Of a DNA stretch of 12,499 nt, positions 1 through 7,606 are shown piece by piece. The translations under genes and the position numbers were made by a program. Position 1 is the stretch's first letter. Each line of letters begins with the position of its first letter. Below the pieces are notes generated by a model. That model was not told where the DNA came from and did no database searches. It was given only the letters and a program-made list of their open reading frames with translations. Origin of the DNA: Kangiella sp. (GTDB lineage Bacteria > Pseudomonadota > Gammaproteobacteria > Enterobacterales > Kangiellaceae); assembly GCA_026195755.1 (NCBI GenBank), contig JAPHRL010000231.1:1-12499 (forward strand), in the 5' to 3' direction.

Positions 1-871
1 CAAATGGCATCCATTCAAAACTATTTGGCGTGTTTTGCCATTGCCAGGGAATCACGTTTTGCCAGCAAAATAGGATAGCTGCGCCCAACGCAACCAAGGC
101 CACTTTAAACCCGTGACCAATATAGGAATGCAGCAATATCGCTAATGGGACCGCGGTTATTTCACTCCAACCTAATTGGCTTCTGAACATGGCTAATTTA
201 ATAATTAATACGAATACAGTGATACCGATAATCACTGTCATGCTGTATTTCTTGGCGACCACACGTTCGAGCACATAATAAAATACCATCCAAAATAAAA
301 TTCGCTCAAGCCATAACTCAAGTGACCAGTTACTTTGCGCAATATTGTTTAGCCCATCACCAAACTGTTTACTTTCGAAGACAGGAATATAAGGAAAAAA
401 CTGCCAGGCCAGCCATAAGGTTAACACCAGCAATGCAGGCGTCAGCTGGAAGCGGAGGCCACGGGGAATCAGTCTTTGCACTCGTTGACTATTGGTAAAA
501 CCGGCAATCGCAAAGCCAATCAGAATACCAATTGAATTCGTTAACGCATCTGCAGCTTCAGCTATCCTTGAAGGTAAATAGAATTGCAGCACTTGTAGCA
601 ATAACGCAAACAAAAAACCACCAATAAAAGTCATGACCAGCCATAACAGTGGCCACTGTCGTTTTTCTTCCTTAATGGTCAGAGCGCTGAAAAATCCGTA
701 TGGAATAAATAGCAGAATATTGGCAATCAGGTCACTGCGAATGGTTCTATGGTGCCAGCTAAACAACCATTGTGAGAAGTCCGCGGGGAAATCTCGTCCC
801 ATCTCGAAATCGAAGGGATAGAGAGAGCCATAAGCAATGAACAATATGACGATGTACCAAATGAGTCGCAT
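1..871 (-). CDS. VanZ-family integral membrane protein (3' end beyond the window)
   Basis: Reading the minus strand from an ATG at 871 gives 290 codons without a stop up to the window edge, so the C-terminus is missing. The product is strongly hydrophobic with repeated membrane segments (about residues 3-20, 46-63, 74-98, 109-125, 144-160, 190-205, 210-228 and 255-270). Two blocks fit the VanZ-like domain: SDLIANILLFIPYGFF (residues 46-61), with D47, N51 and P57, and RIAEAADALTNSIGILIGF (102-120), with D108 and N112. A good ribosome site, AAAAAGGG, lies 5 bases upstream of the ATG. VanZ-like proteins are common in surface polysaccharide and exosortase clusters, but their biochemical role there is unknown. 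The divergent exosortase-type ligase supports that setting. Family assignment is fairly sure; function is open. Confidence 0.75.
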   Translation of the reverse strand, partial: MRLIWYIVILFIAYGSLYPFDFEMGRDFPADFSQWLFSWHHRTIRSDLIANILLFIPYGFFSALTIKEEKRQWPLLWLVMTFIGGFLFALLLQVLQFYLPSRIAEAADALTNSIGILIGFAIAGFTNSQRVQRLIPRGLRFQLTPALLVLTLWLAWQFFPYIPVFESKQFGDGLNNIAQSNWSLELWLERILFWMVFYYVLERVVAKKYSMTVIIGITVFVLIIKLAMFRSQLGWSEITAVPLAILLHSYIGHGFKVALVALGAAILFCWQNVIPWQWQNTPNSFEWMPF

Positions 872-901
872 GAAAACCCTTTTTCGCTTTATTTTGAGGT
901 C

Positions 902-940
902 TGTCATCAGAATGACATTGTTGTGCGTCAACAGCTGACG
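902..940. promoter_or_regulatory. Two dyads in the divergent intergenic region (candidate operator)
   Basis: The 120 bases between the VanZ-family gene and the acyl-CoA ligase gene contain two perfect dyads: TGTCAT-N4-ATGACA at 902-917 and CGTCA-N5-TGACG at 926-940. Both are built from the same TGAC/GTCA core, so one regulator could bind both. The second dyad covers the proposed -35 of the ligase promoter, which would suit repression or contact activation. The regulator is not identifiable from the sequence. Confidence 0.35.
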
Positions 941-963
941 TAATTCATTGAAAAAGCTACAAT
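935..963 (+). promoter_or_regulatory. Candidate sigma70-type promoter of the ligase-decarboxylase unit
   Basis: CTGACG (935-940; TGAC matches the -35 core) is separated by 17 bases from TACAAT (958-963, five of six matches to TATAAT). Transcription would start near 970, giving a leader of about 22 bases before the ATG at 992. This is a pattern match only. Confidence 0.45.
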
Positions 964-991
964 AGCCGCATCTTTTCCAATCGGAACAATC

Positions 992-2566
992 ATGTTTTGT
1001 CAGCTTGACGCCATTGTAACTGCAAGTAAGCAAAAATTCGCGGACAAAGTCGCGATTGATGATAACAAACGTCAATTGACCTACCAGCAACTTGATCGCG
1101 CCATTAATCAGCTTGCGCAATATTTTCTGAGTATGGGTTTAGCTCAGGGTGATCGGATTGCTATCTATCTGCCTAAACAGGTAGAAACGGTCATCAGCAT
1201 TTTAGCTGCCAGCCGAGCAGGACTGGTTTTTGTTCCTGTTAATCCCATACTTAAGCCTACTCAAGTGGCCTATATTCTAGCGGATTGCAACGTTAAGCTA
1301 CTGATCACAAGTCAACAAAGAGCCAAACTTTCAACTGAAGCTTTACAAACTTGTTCTGACCTTTGCCATCTGCTAATCATCGAGCAAGGCTTGGCAGATG
1401 ATCACACTGAAACGACCCTTCAACAGCATTTTTGGCCTGAAACTGACACACAAGATACTGAAGCACCGCTCTGTCAGGTTATCGATCAGGATTTAGCCGC
1501 CATTCTTTATACCTCAGGTTCAACAGGACAGCCCAAAGGCGTCTGCTTATCCCATCGCAACCTTATTGCGGGGGCGCAGAGCGTCAGTCAGTACTTACAT
1601 AATACTTCTGACGACAAAATCCTGGCAGTACTGCCCCTAAGTTTCGATTATGGCTTAAGTCAGATCACCACTGGCTTGCTGGTCGGTGCAACAGTGGTAC
1701 TCATGGAATATCTGCTACCACGCGATGTTATTCGTCAGGTTGCCAAACATCAGATCACAGGTCTGGCTGCTGTGCCGCCTTTATGGATACAGCTTGCAAA
1801 GCTCGAATGGCCGGTGGAGGCCCGTTGCTTGCGTTATTTCACCAATAGTGGTGGCGTCATGCCCAAAACAACGTTGGATCAATTACGCCAGGCATTGCCA
1901 AACTCTCTACCCTACTTAATGTACGGCCTGACCGAAGCTTTCCGTTCTACTTACCTTGAGCCCCAGTATGTGGATACGCACCCCGATTCTATCGGCAAAG
2001 CGATTCCTAATGCCGAAGTATTGGTGCTACGCCCTGACGGGAGCGTTTGCGATGTCGATGAACCCGGCGAGCTGGTACACAGAGGCGTGCACGTCAGTCT
2101 CGGCTACTGGAATGCGCCTGATAAGACAGCCAAGCGTTATAAACCCATTGGTAACAATCCTGACTACTTACCCGAACTGGCGGTCTGGTCGGGTGATACT
2201 GTGCGTCGTGATAGGGATGGATTTCTCTATTTTATTGGCCGGCAAGACGATATGATAAAATGCTCCGGTTATCGCATCAGCCCTGCCGAGCTTGAAGAGA
2301 GCCTTTACCAGCTGGCCGGTGTGGCTGAGGTGGTTGCTATTGGCTTGCCCGATGAAGAATTAGGCCAGGCCATAATGTTATTGATCAAAGCCGATAGTGG
2401 ATTAACCGAGCAGGATGTTAAGCGTTATTGCCAACAGCAATTACCCAATTATATGCAGCCGAAAGCTATTGAGTTTATCGATCAATTGCCGCGCAATCCC
2501 AACGGCAAAATTGACCGCAAGCAGTTACAAAACGACTATCAAAAAATCATAAGGTTGAGTAAATGA
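992..2566 (+). CDS. Acyl-CoA ligase (AMP-forming), exosortase A system-associated type
   Basis: This 524-residue ANL-superfamily enzyme would activate a carboxylic acid as an acyl-adenylate and pass it to CoA or a carrier thiol. Visible motifs are the nucleotide loop YTSGSTGQPKG (residues 173-183), YGLTEA (311-316), the SGD motif (400-402), the hinge block GRQDDMIKCSGYRISP (416-431) and the C-terminal catalytic lysine in NPNGK (K506). Length and long conserved stretches, such as PLSFDYGLSQ followed by MEYLLPRDV, and MYGLTEAFRSTYL, match the ligases found beside exosortase A in PEP-CTERM/exopolysaccharide clusters (TIGR03098 type), recalled from family knowledge. It overlaps the decarboxylase gene by ATGA, so the two are probably translationally coupled. 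The ribosome site before the ATG is weak (CGGAAC). The substrate is unknown and neither an acyl carrier protein nor exosortase is visible in this window. Confidence 0.88.
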   Translation: MFCQLDAIVTASKQKFADKVAIDDNKRQLTYQQLDRAINQLAQYFLSMGLAQGDRIAIYLPKQVETVISILAASRAGLVFVPVNPILKPTQVAYILADCNVKLLITSQQRAKLSTEALQTCSDLCHLLIIEQGLADDHTETTLQQHFWPETDTQDTEAPLCQVIDQDLAAILYTSGSTGQPKGVCLSHRNLIAGAQSVSQYLHNTSDDKILAVLPLSFDYGLSQITTGLLVGATVVLMEYLLPRDVIRQVAKHQITGLAAVPPLWIQLAKLEWPVEARCLRYFTNSGGVMPKTTLDQLRQALPNSLPYLMYGLTEAFRSTYLEPQYVDTHPDSIGKAIPNAEVLVLRPDGSVCDVDEPGELVHRGVHVSLGYWNAPDKTAKRYKPIGNNPDYLPELAVWSGDTVRRDRDGFLYFIGRQDDMIKCSGYRISPAELEESLYQLAGVAEVVAIGLPDEELGQAIMLLIKADSGLTEQDVKRYCQQQLPNYMQPKAIEFIDQLPRNPNGKIDRKQLQNDYQKIIRLSK

Positions 2567-3789
2567 GTCATAAGACACATGCTGACATGAATCAATTTGA
2601 ATCCCGTGATGGCCGGTTGGTCATTGCCGGGTATTCTGTTGAGGAAGTGGTAGCCATCGCCGGGCAAACACCCTGCTATGTCTATGACCGTTCGGTCATT
2701 AAAAGGAATGTGGAAAAACTACGCAGTTTTTTCCCTAAAGTCAGTTTGCATTACGCCATTAAAGCCAATCCGATGCCCGCAGTAGTCAACTATTTATCGC
2801 ATCAGGTCGATGGGCTTGACGTAGCTTCTGGCAAAGAACTGCATACCGCCATATCAACTGGAATCTCTCCATCCAACATCAGTTTTGCTGGCCCTGGAAA
2901 GTCAGAGCAAGAGCTGACAATGGCAATTTTTTCAGGCATCACTATTAATATCGAATCCATTACTGAGCTGAAACGTATTATCACTATTGCTGACTGCCAT
3001 GATCGTGTCGCGAATATTGCTTTACGCCTTAATCCTGATTTCGAACTCAAATCCTCGGGCATGAAAATGGGCGGCGGCCCGCAACAATTTGGTATTGATG
3101 TAGAGCAACTTGATCATGTGTTCGAACTCCTAGACCATCCAAAACTCAAGTTCATGGGCCTGCATATTTTTACTGGCTCGCAAAACCTTAATTCAGGCGC
3201 TATCATTACCGCTCATAACAGTATCTTTGCTCTGGTCGACCGTCTGTATAAAGAATATAGCTTTACTCTAAAGCACCTTAATATTGGTGGAGGTTTTGGA
3301 ATTCCTTATTTTCCCGGAGACCAACTGCTTGAGCTTGCACCTATCGCCGACAACCTTAATAAGCTGATTGATGAACACCAATCACTACTGAATAATTGCG
3401 AATTGATTCTTGAGCTAGGTCGTTACTTGGTTGGCAATGCCGGTGTTTATCTTTGCCAGGTGACTGACAAAAAAGTATCCCGTGGCCAGATCTATTTAAT
3501 AACCAATGGTGGTCTTCATCACCATTTAGCGGCTTCTGGTAATTTTGGACAGGTCATTCGAAAAAATTATCCTGTTGCGATCGCCAACCGTATGCAACAA
3601 TCTGACACCGAGCTGGTGAATATTGTTGGCCCTTTATGTACACCGCTTGATATTCTTGCCAATAAGATGGAGCTCCCTAAGGCAGAAATTGGTGATTGGG
3701 TAGCTGTTTATCAATCAGGGGCTTATGGCTTTACCGCCAGTCCGCGTGATTTTTTAAGCCACCCGCACCCTGTTGAGCTACTACTCTAA
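2563..3789 (+). CDS. PLP-dependent decarboxylase (fold type III), exosortase A system-associated type
   Basis: This 408-residue protein belongs to the alanine-racemase-fold family of ornithine/diaminopimelate decarboxylases. The PLP lysine is K67 in HYAIKANPMP (63-72). H201 lies in GLHIFTGSQ, GGGFGIPY (242-249) is the phosphate-binding glycine loop, and ELGRYLVG (284-291) supplies the cofactor-contacting Glu/Arg region. The cysteine-containing loop is GPLCTPLD (356-363, C359) and the C-terminal tyrosine motif is SGAYG (385-389). The block NGGLHHHLAASGNFGQV (315-331) is typical of the TIGR03099 subgroup tied to exosortase A systems rather than of LysA or SpeC. The start at 2563 overlaps the ligase stop; AAGG lies 8 bases upstream. 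It likely decarboxylates an amino-acid-like substrate prepared with the upstream ligase, but the real substrate is not known. Confidence 0.88.
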   Translation: MSHKTHADMNQFESRDGRLVIAGYSVEEVVAIAGQTPCYVYDRSVIKRNVEKLRSFFPKVSLHYAIKANPMPAVVNYLSHQVDGLDVASGKELHTAISTGISPSNISFAGPGKSEQELTMAIFSGITINIESITELKRIITIADCHDRVANIALRLNPDFELKSSGMKMGGGPQQFGIDVEQLDHVFELLDHPKLKFMGLHIFTGSQNLNSGAIITAHNSIFALVDRLYKEYSFTLKHLNIGGGFGIPYFPGDQLLELAPIADNLNKLIDEHQSLLNNCELILELGRYLVGNAGVYLCQVTDKKVSRGQIYLITNGGLHHHLAASGNFGQVIRKNYPVAIANRMQQSDTELVNIVGPLCTPLDILANKMELPKAEIGDWVAVYQSGAYGFTASPRDFLSHPHPVELLL

Positions 3790-3813
3790 CTGTTTATACC
3801 AATAGAGATTTTT

Positions 3814-6366
3814 ATGTCGATTTCATCTTCTTTAAAAAATTTATCGCTATCTTTGCTCCGCTTACCCTTAAAACTGCTGGTCCGCGAGCAAGGAGCACCT
3901 TCCGATCCAAAGCAAGAGTTTGAACTCAATAACGACGATCATATTATTTATATCTTAAGAACTCAGTCTGTTACCGCCATTGAGCTACTTCGCCGCCAGG
4001 CTTCTCAGCTTCAGCTACCAACGGCAAGAGTTACCGATAAGAAATTAGCGGTACCAGAATCCGGTAGCTGCTTATTCTTAAACAACAGACCCAGTGTTTT
4101 TCGTCGTAGTCGCGTTAATTCTGCTCATAAAGTCTCTATTGCTAAATTGGTTCAGGCCCAAAAAGCCAATCCAGATAAAACTTTTAAACTCGTGCCTGTT
4201 TCGATCTATTGGGGTCGAAGCCCCGGCAAAGAGAAATCCTTTTTGCGCTACTTCATGTCTAACGTTGAGCAATCTGGTCGTTTGGCAAAGTTTTTTATCA
4301 TGCTCTTTTTGGGTCGCCAATGTTTGGTTCAATACGGCGAACCAATCGTCCTTAACTCTTCTCGAGTTAATCTTGATAACCCTCCTGAAAAGACAGCCCA
4401 TAAACTGAGCCGTATTTTACGTGTCCACTTTAACCGACAATGGGTTGCTACTGTTGGTCCACGCGCACAAAATCGTCGTGACTTAATTGATGGTATTGTC
4501 GCTTCTGATCTGGTTCATCAAGCGGTTGAGCGGGAAATAAAAAAGACTGGCAAAACGCGCGCACAAATCGAGAAACAAGCAGGTAAATACGTTAAAGAAA
4601 TTGCCGCCAACTTTAGTCCACGCATGATTCGCTTCTTGTCGACCACCTTAACCCGATTGTGGAACAAGATTTATGCTGGCATCGAAGTTAACAATCTCAA
4701 GCAAGTTCGCCAACTGGCAAAAGACTATGAGCTTGTTTATGTTCCTTGCCATCGTAGTCATGCTGATTATTTATTACTGTCTTACCAGCTCTATCATGAA
4801 GGCCTGGTGCCTCCGCATATTGCTGCCGGTATAAACTTGAATTTCTGGCCTGTTGGTTCTGTGCTTCGTCGTGGTGGTGCTTTCTTTTTACGTCGCAGCT
4901 TCCGTGGCAACAAATTATATACCGCTGTTTTTAACGAATATCTATACCGACTTTTTAACAAAGGTATTCCCGTTGAATATTTCCAGGAAGGCGGCCGTAG
5001 TCGAACCGGTCGTTTATTAACACCAAAGACTGGGATGTTAGCGATGACAGTACAAAGTATGTTACGCGGCATTCGTCGCCCTATTATGTTTGTACCTGTC
5101 TATATTGGCTATGAGCGTATGTTTGAGGGCAAAAGTTATGTCGGTGAATTACGCGGCCACGCTAAGAAACAAGAGTCTGTAGGTCAGCTGCTAGGCGTAC
5201 GCAAAGCCTTGAAACGCTTTTACGGCAAAGTCTATCTCAACTTCGGCCAACCGCTAGCATTAGAAGATTACCTGGCCAAACAGAACATAGACTGGAGCGG
5301 TCTACAAGGCCAGGCTCAGGCTCGCCCAGATTGGCTGTCTAATTTTGTAGTTGATTTAGGTGATGAAATCAATCGTCGTATCAATGCAGCTGTCAGTCTT
5401 AATAGTGTATGTCTGGTCAGTCTTTCTTTATTAGCGACTCCGCGTTTAGCTATGGACAAACAAGAACTCATCGCGCATCTTGATTTGTTGATGACTTTTG
5501 CTCGTCAAGCGCCTTACAGTGAGCATATCAATATTCCTGAAGAGAACGGTTTGCAGTTGTTAGACACTGCACAAAAACTGGGCATGGTTCAGGAAATCAA
5601 CGACCCTGCTGGTGATGTCATTTCAATTGAAGGTGATGAAGCGGTTCTATCGACTTATTACAGCAATAATATACTGCATGTCTTTGCGCTGACGTCATTA
5701 ATTGCTTCTATTTTTCAACGTCATGATGATGTTACTCACCAACACATTCTAAATGCCGTTAAGTCCGTTTATCCCTTCTTGCATCAAGAGTTGTATGTCC
5801 GTTGGGATATTAATGAACTTGAAGAGCGCACTAACCAGCTTATTCAAACCATGCTTGATCATAAATTACTGTTTAAACGTGGTGATGAATACATTCCTGC
5901 TGATAGCGAAGCCCCTGAATGGTCACGTTTAATGTTGCTAGCTCAAGCAGCGCAGCCTGCGTTACAGCGTTATGCAATGAGTCTGACCATTTTATTTAGT
6001 TTACAACCTGAACAGGTTATTCATCGTGCTGAACTCGAACAGGAAAGCCAAAAACTGGCGCAACGTATCGCAGCTCTTTATGGTATCAATGCACCAGAGT
6101 TCTTTGATAAAAATCTTTTCAAATCTCAAGTTAAAGTATTAAAAGAGCAAGGCTGGGTTGAACATAGAGAAGGGATTGGCATGCGTGCCACTGAGAGTTG
6201 CAAAGATTTACATCAAAGTATCTTGAGCATGTTAAGCATTCCCGTTCAACAGGGATTGCAACAAGCTGCTCGCAGTTTACGTCAACAGGCTCGTGACCAA
6301 ATTCTTCTTGTTGACCAGAACTCATCCGAATTGGTAGTGCAGGACGATACCCAAAAAGAAGACTAA
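3814..6366 (+). CDS. plsB: Glycerol-3-phosphate 1-O-acyltransferase PlsB
   Basis: This 850-residue enzyme would transfer a fatty acyl group from acyl-ACP or acyl-CoA to sn-1 of glycerol 3-phosphate at the inner membrane, the first step of phospholipid synthesis. The acyltransferase blocks appear in order: HRSHAD (residues 313-318; the HX4D catalytic pair H313 and D318), GAFFLRRSFRG (355-365), EGGRSRTGR (392-400, glycerol-3-phosphate binding) and VPVYIGYE (427-434). The protein is somewhat longer than E. coli PlsB (about 807 residues) but has the same overall plan, with a long N-terminal region before the catalytic core and a C-terminal domain of about 400 residues. It starts 24 bases after the decarboxylase stop behind a weak ribosome site (AGAGAT), so some transcription may run in from upstream. 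Its 3' end overlaps the convergent ubiA by 45 bases. Confidence 0.97.
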   Translation: MSISSSLKNLSLSLLRLPLKLLVREQGAPSDPKQEFELNNDDHIIYILRTQSVTAIELLRRQASQLQLPTARVTDKKLAVPESGSCLFLNNRPSVFRRSRVNSAHKVSIAKLVQAQKANPDKTFKLVPVSIYWGRSPGKEKSFLRYFMSNVEQSGRLAKFFIMLFLGRQCLVQYGEPIVLNSSRVNLDNPPEKTAHKLSRILRVHFNRQWVATVGPRAQNRRDLIDGIVASDLVHQAVEREIKKTGKTRAQIEKQAGKYVKEIAANFSPRMIRFLSTTLTRLWNKIYAGIEVNNLKQVRQLAKDYELVYVPCHRSHADYLLLSYQLYHEGLVPPHIAAGINLNFWPVGSVLRRGGAFFLRRSFRGNKLYTAVFNEYLYRLFNKGIPVEYFQEGGRSRTGRLLTPKTGMLAMTVQSMLRGIRRPIMFVPVYIGYERMFEGKSYVGELRGHAKKQESVGQLLGVRKALKRFYGKVYLNFGQPLALEDYLAKQNIDWSGLQGQAQARPDWLSNFVVDLGDEINRRINAAVSLNSVCLVSLSLLATPRLAMDKQELIAHLDLLMTFARQAPYSEHINIPEENGLQLLDTAQKLGMVQEINDPAGDVISIEGDEAVLSTYYSNNILHVFALTSLIASIFQRHDDVTHQHILNAVKSVYPFLHQELYVRWDINELEERTNQLIQTMLDHKLLFKRGDEYIPADSEAPEWSRLMLLAQAAQPALQRYAMSLTILFSLQPEQVIHRAELEQESQKLAQRIAALYGINAPEFFDKNLFKSQVKVLKEQGWVEHREGIGMRATESCKDLHQSILSMLSIPVQQGLQQAARSLRQQARDQILLVDQNSSELVVQDDTQKED

Positions 6367-7188
6367 GCCAACATAATTATTATTCAAGAAGGCGTTGAAG
6401 CATTCCTGTCCGTCACGTGTGCGACAACGCCACATTTGTATTGCAATTAAGATCGCCGCAATGACCCAGCTGGCATAATAATAAATTCCAAACTCCAACT
6501 GTTCGCCTACCAGATGCATACCGATCAAAAATAAAGCTTGTATGCTGCCAACCATGACCAGATCCATTTCACCAAACAATATAGCGGTGGACTTCAGTCC
6601 TAGTCGCATATCATCTTTTCGATCAACCATCCCATATAGAGTATCGTAGGCCAAGACCCACAATAGCGTGGATGTATAAATGACCCACACAATCAATGGC
6701 AACTCATTCTGAATTGCTGCAAAAGCCATTGGGATTGACCAAGCAAAAGCCGCTCCTAATATCACTTGGGGGAAATAGGTATAACGTTTCATAAAGGGAT
6801 AGGTTGCAGCCAAACCAATCGCCACAAAGCTTAAACTCACCGCAAACCAATTCAAGGTCAGCGCCAATCCAAAAGCAATTAACACCAACAACACAAAAAG
6901 CCCTAATGCCTCACGCGATGTCACTTTATTCTGTGCCAGAGGGCGCTCTCTCGTCCGCTCCACATGTGCATCAAAATCCCGATCCGCAAAATCATTAATG
7001 ACACAACCCGCCGAACGCATCAGAAAAACACCAAGACAAAACACCAACAGAATCCACAACGGAGGCAAACCCTCCGCCGCAATCCACAGCGCCCACAGCG
7101 TTGGCCACAACAACAAAAAAGTGCCAATCGGCTTATCCAACCGCATCAACAACGCATACTGGTGGCATTTATCTTTATTCAAGTTCAT
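6322..7188 (-). CDS. ubiA: 4-Hydroxybenzoate polyprenyltransferase UbiA
   Basis: This 288-residue membrane prenyltransferase would attach the polyprenyl tail to C3 of 4-hydroxybenzoate in ubiquinone synthesis. Both aspartate-rich, Mg-diphosphate-binding motifs are intact: NDFADRDFD (residues 65-73) and DTLYGMVDRKDD (182-193). The protein consists of about eight or nine hydrophobic helices and begins with the family signature RLDKPIGTFLLLWPTLWALW (16-35). Its length equals the usual 285-290. The start needs a note: for the ATG at 7188 the purine run AAAAAAGGGG abuts the start codon with no spacing, whereas a TTG two codons later (7182) has the GGGG 6 bases upstream. The TTG could be the true start, shortening the protein by two residues. 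The 3' end overlaps plsB on the other strand. Confidence 0.97.
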   Translation of the reverse strand: MNLNKDKCHQYALLMRLDKPIGTFLLLWPTLWALWIAAEGLPPLWILLVFCLGVFLMRSAGCVINDFADRDFDAHVERTRERPLAQNKVTSREALGLFVLLVLIAFGLALTLNWFAVSLSFVAIGLAATYPFMKRYTYFPQVILGAAFAWSIPMAFAAIQNELPLIVWVIYTSTLLWVLAYDTLYGMVDRKDDMRLGLKSTAILFGEMDLVMVGSIQALFLIGMHLVGEQLEFGIYYYASWVIAAILIAIQMWRCRTRDGQECFNAFLNNNYVGLVFFLGIVLHYQFG

Positions 7189-7225
7189 CCCCTTTTTTAT
7201 AAGTGCATTAACCTATAAAACTATT

Positions 7226-7293
7226 GTCATTCCCGCGTAGGCGGGAATCCAGATTGTTTCTTTAGAATGGACTCCCGCCTTCGCGGGAGTGAC
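7226..7293. repeat. REP-like inverted pair (BIME-like element)
   Basis: Two 27-base units face each other across a 14-base loop. Unit one (7226-7252) has the core ATTCCCGCGTAGGCGGGAAT and unit two (7267-7293), read on the minus strand, has ACTCCCGCGAAGGCGGGAGT. They match at nearly all positions. Each unit is itself a palindrome (TTCCCGC/GCGGGAA and CTCCCGC/GCGGGAG), and the substitutions in unit two are paired so that its stem is kept. Such GTCATTCCCGC-type units are a well-known class of dispersed extragenic palindrome. It lies 38 bases upstream of ubiA and would form a strong hairpin in a ubiC-ubiA transcript. Confidence 0.85.
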
Positions 7294-7360
7294 AGATTTT
7301 AATTTGGCCATTCCAAATGGTTGGCCTAAACATTAAAACCACTAAACCATTAAACTAATT

Positions 7361-7409
7361 GGATGGGGACAGCTAACGTCTAGTCTGCCCCTTTGGGTAT
7401 ACCCCATCC
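7361..7409. repeat. Long hairpin GGATGGGG/CCCCATCC with an alternative inner pairing
   Basis: Perfect 8-base arms lie at 7361-7368 and 7402-7409. Inside, GGGGACAG (7365-7372) can instead pair with CTGCCCC (7385-7391) with one bulged base, so the two folds compete for the same GGGG. GGGTATACCC (7395-7404) is a third overlapping palindrome. The minus strand reads GGGGCAGAC here (7383-7391), the same 9-mer seen at 11686-11694, which hints at a dispersed repeat family. Confidence 0.5.
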
Positions 7410-7440
7410 TCTAAACTTATGTATTCAACTCACCATCTTG

Positions 7441-7606
7441 CCTCGGGATAGTCCCATTTGAATTGAGCTGAGGAACTGTTTGGTCATAGTAATTTGAATC
7501 TGGACGATTCAAATAGCGAAATTCGGGCCAGGGATGGAACGTATTTCGCGGTACCTTATGAACAAACAGTTTCGAAGGTAATCATTCGTAGAATGATCTC
7601 AACCTT
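7441..7606. repeat. Unexplained highly structured element (three-way junction plus flanking hairpins)
   Basis: Perfect complementary arms nest within each other. Outer stem: AACTGTTTG (7474-7482) with CAAACAGTT (7563-7571), continued after one mismatch by TCATA (7484-7488) with TATGA (7557-7561). Inside it are two hairpins. The first is ATTTGAATC (7492-7500) with GATTCAAAT (7506-7514). The second is GCGAAAT (7516-7522) with ATTTCGC (7543-7549), capped by CG/CG pairs, a GG/AA mismatch pair and CCA-GGGA-TGG with a GNRA-type loop. To the right, AAGGT (7575-7579) and ATCATTC-GTA-GAATGAT (7581-7597) close with ACCTT (7602-7606). To the left, CCTC/GAGG (7441-7444, 7470-7473) encloses GGGA-TAG-TCCC (7445-7455). 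It could be a structured RNA or a MITE-like DNA repeat; the strand is undecided and no known RNA family was recognised. Confidence 0.5.

Noticed and set aside
633..821. 62-codon plus-strand frame inside the VanZ-family gene
   Set aside because: It is antisense to the hydrophobic coding sequence and has no ribosome site or recognisable product.
4078..5072. Open frames on both strands inside plsB
   Set aside because: They are out-of-frame shadows of a full-length gene with intact motifs throughout.
6804..7240. Several plus-strand open frames opposite ubiA
   Set aside because: They are antisense shadows of ubiA codons, low in complexity (rich in Q, N, P, H) and without ribosome sites.
7474..7571. 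Possible tRNA or tRNA-like cloverleaf
   Set aside because: The outer stem is too long, only two arms are inside it, and there is no T-loop GGTTCRA or anticodon arm of the right size.
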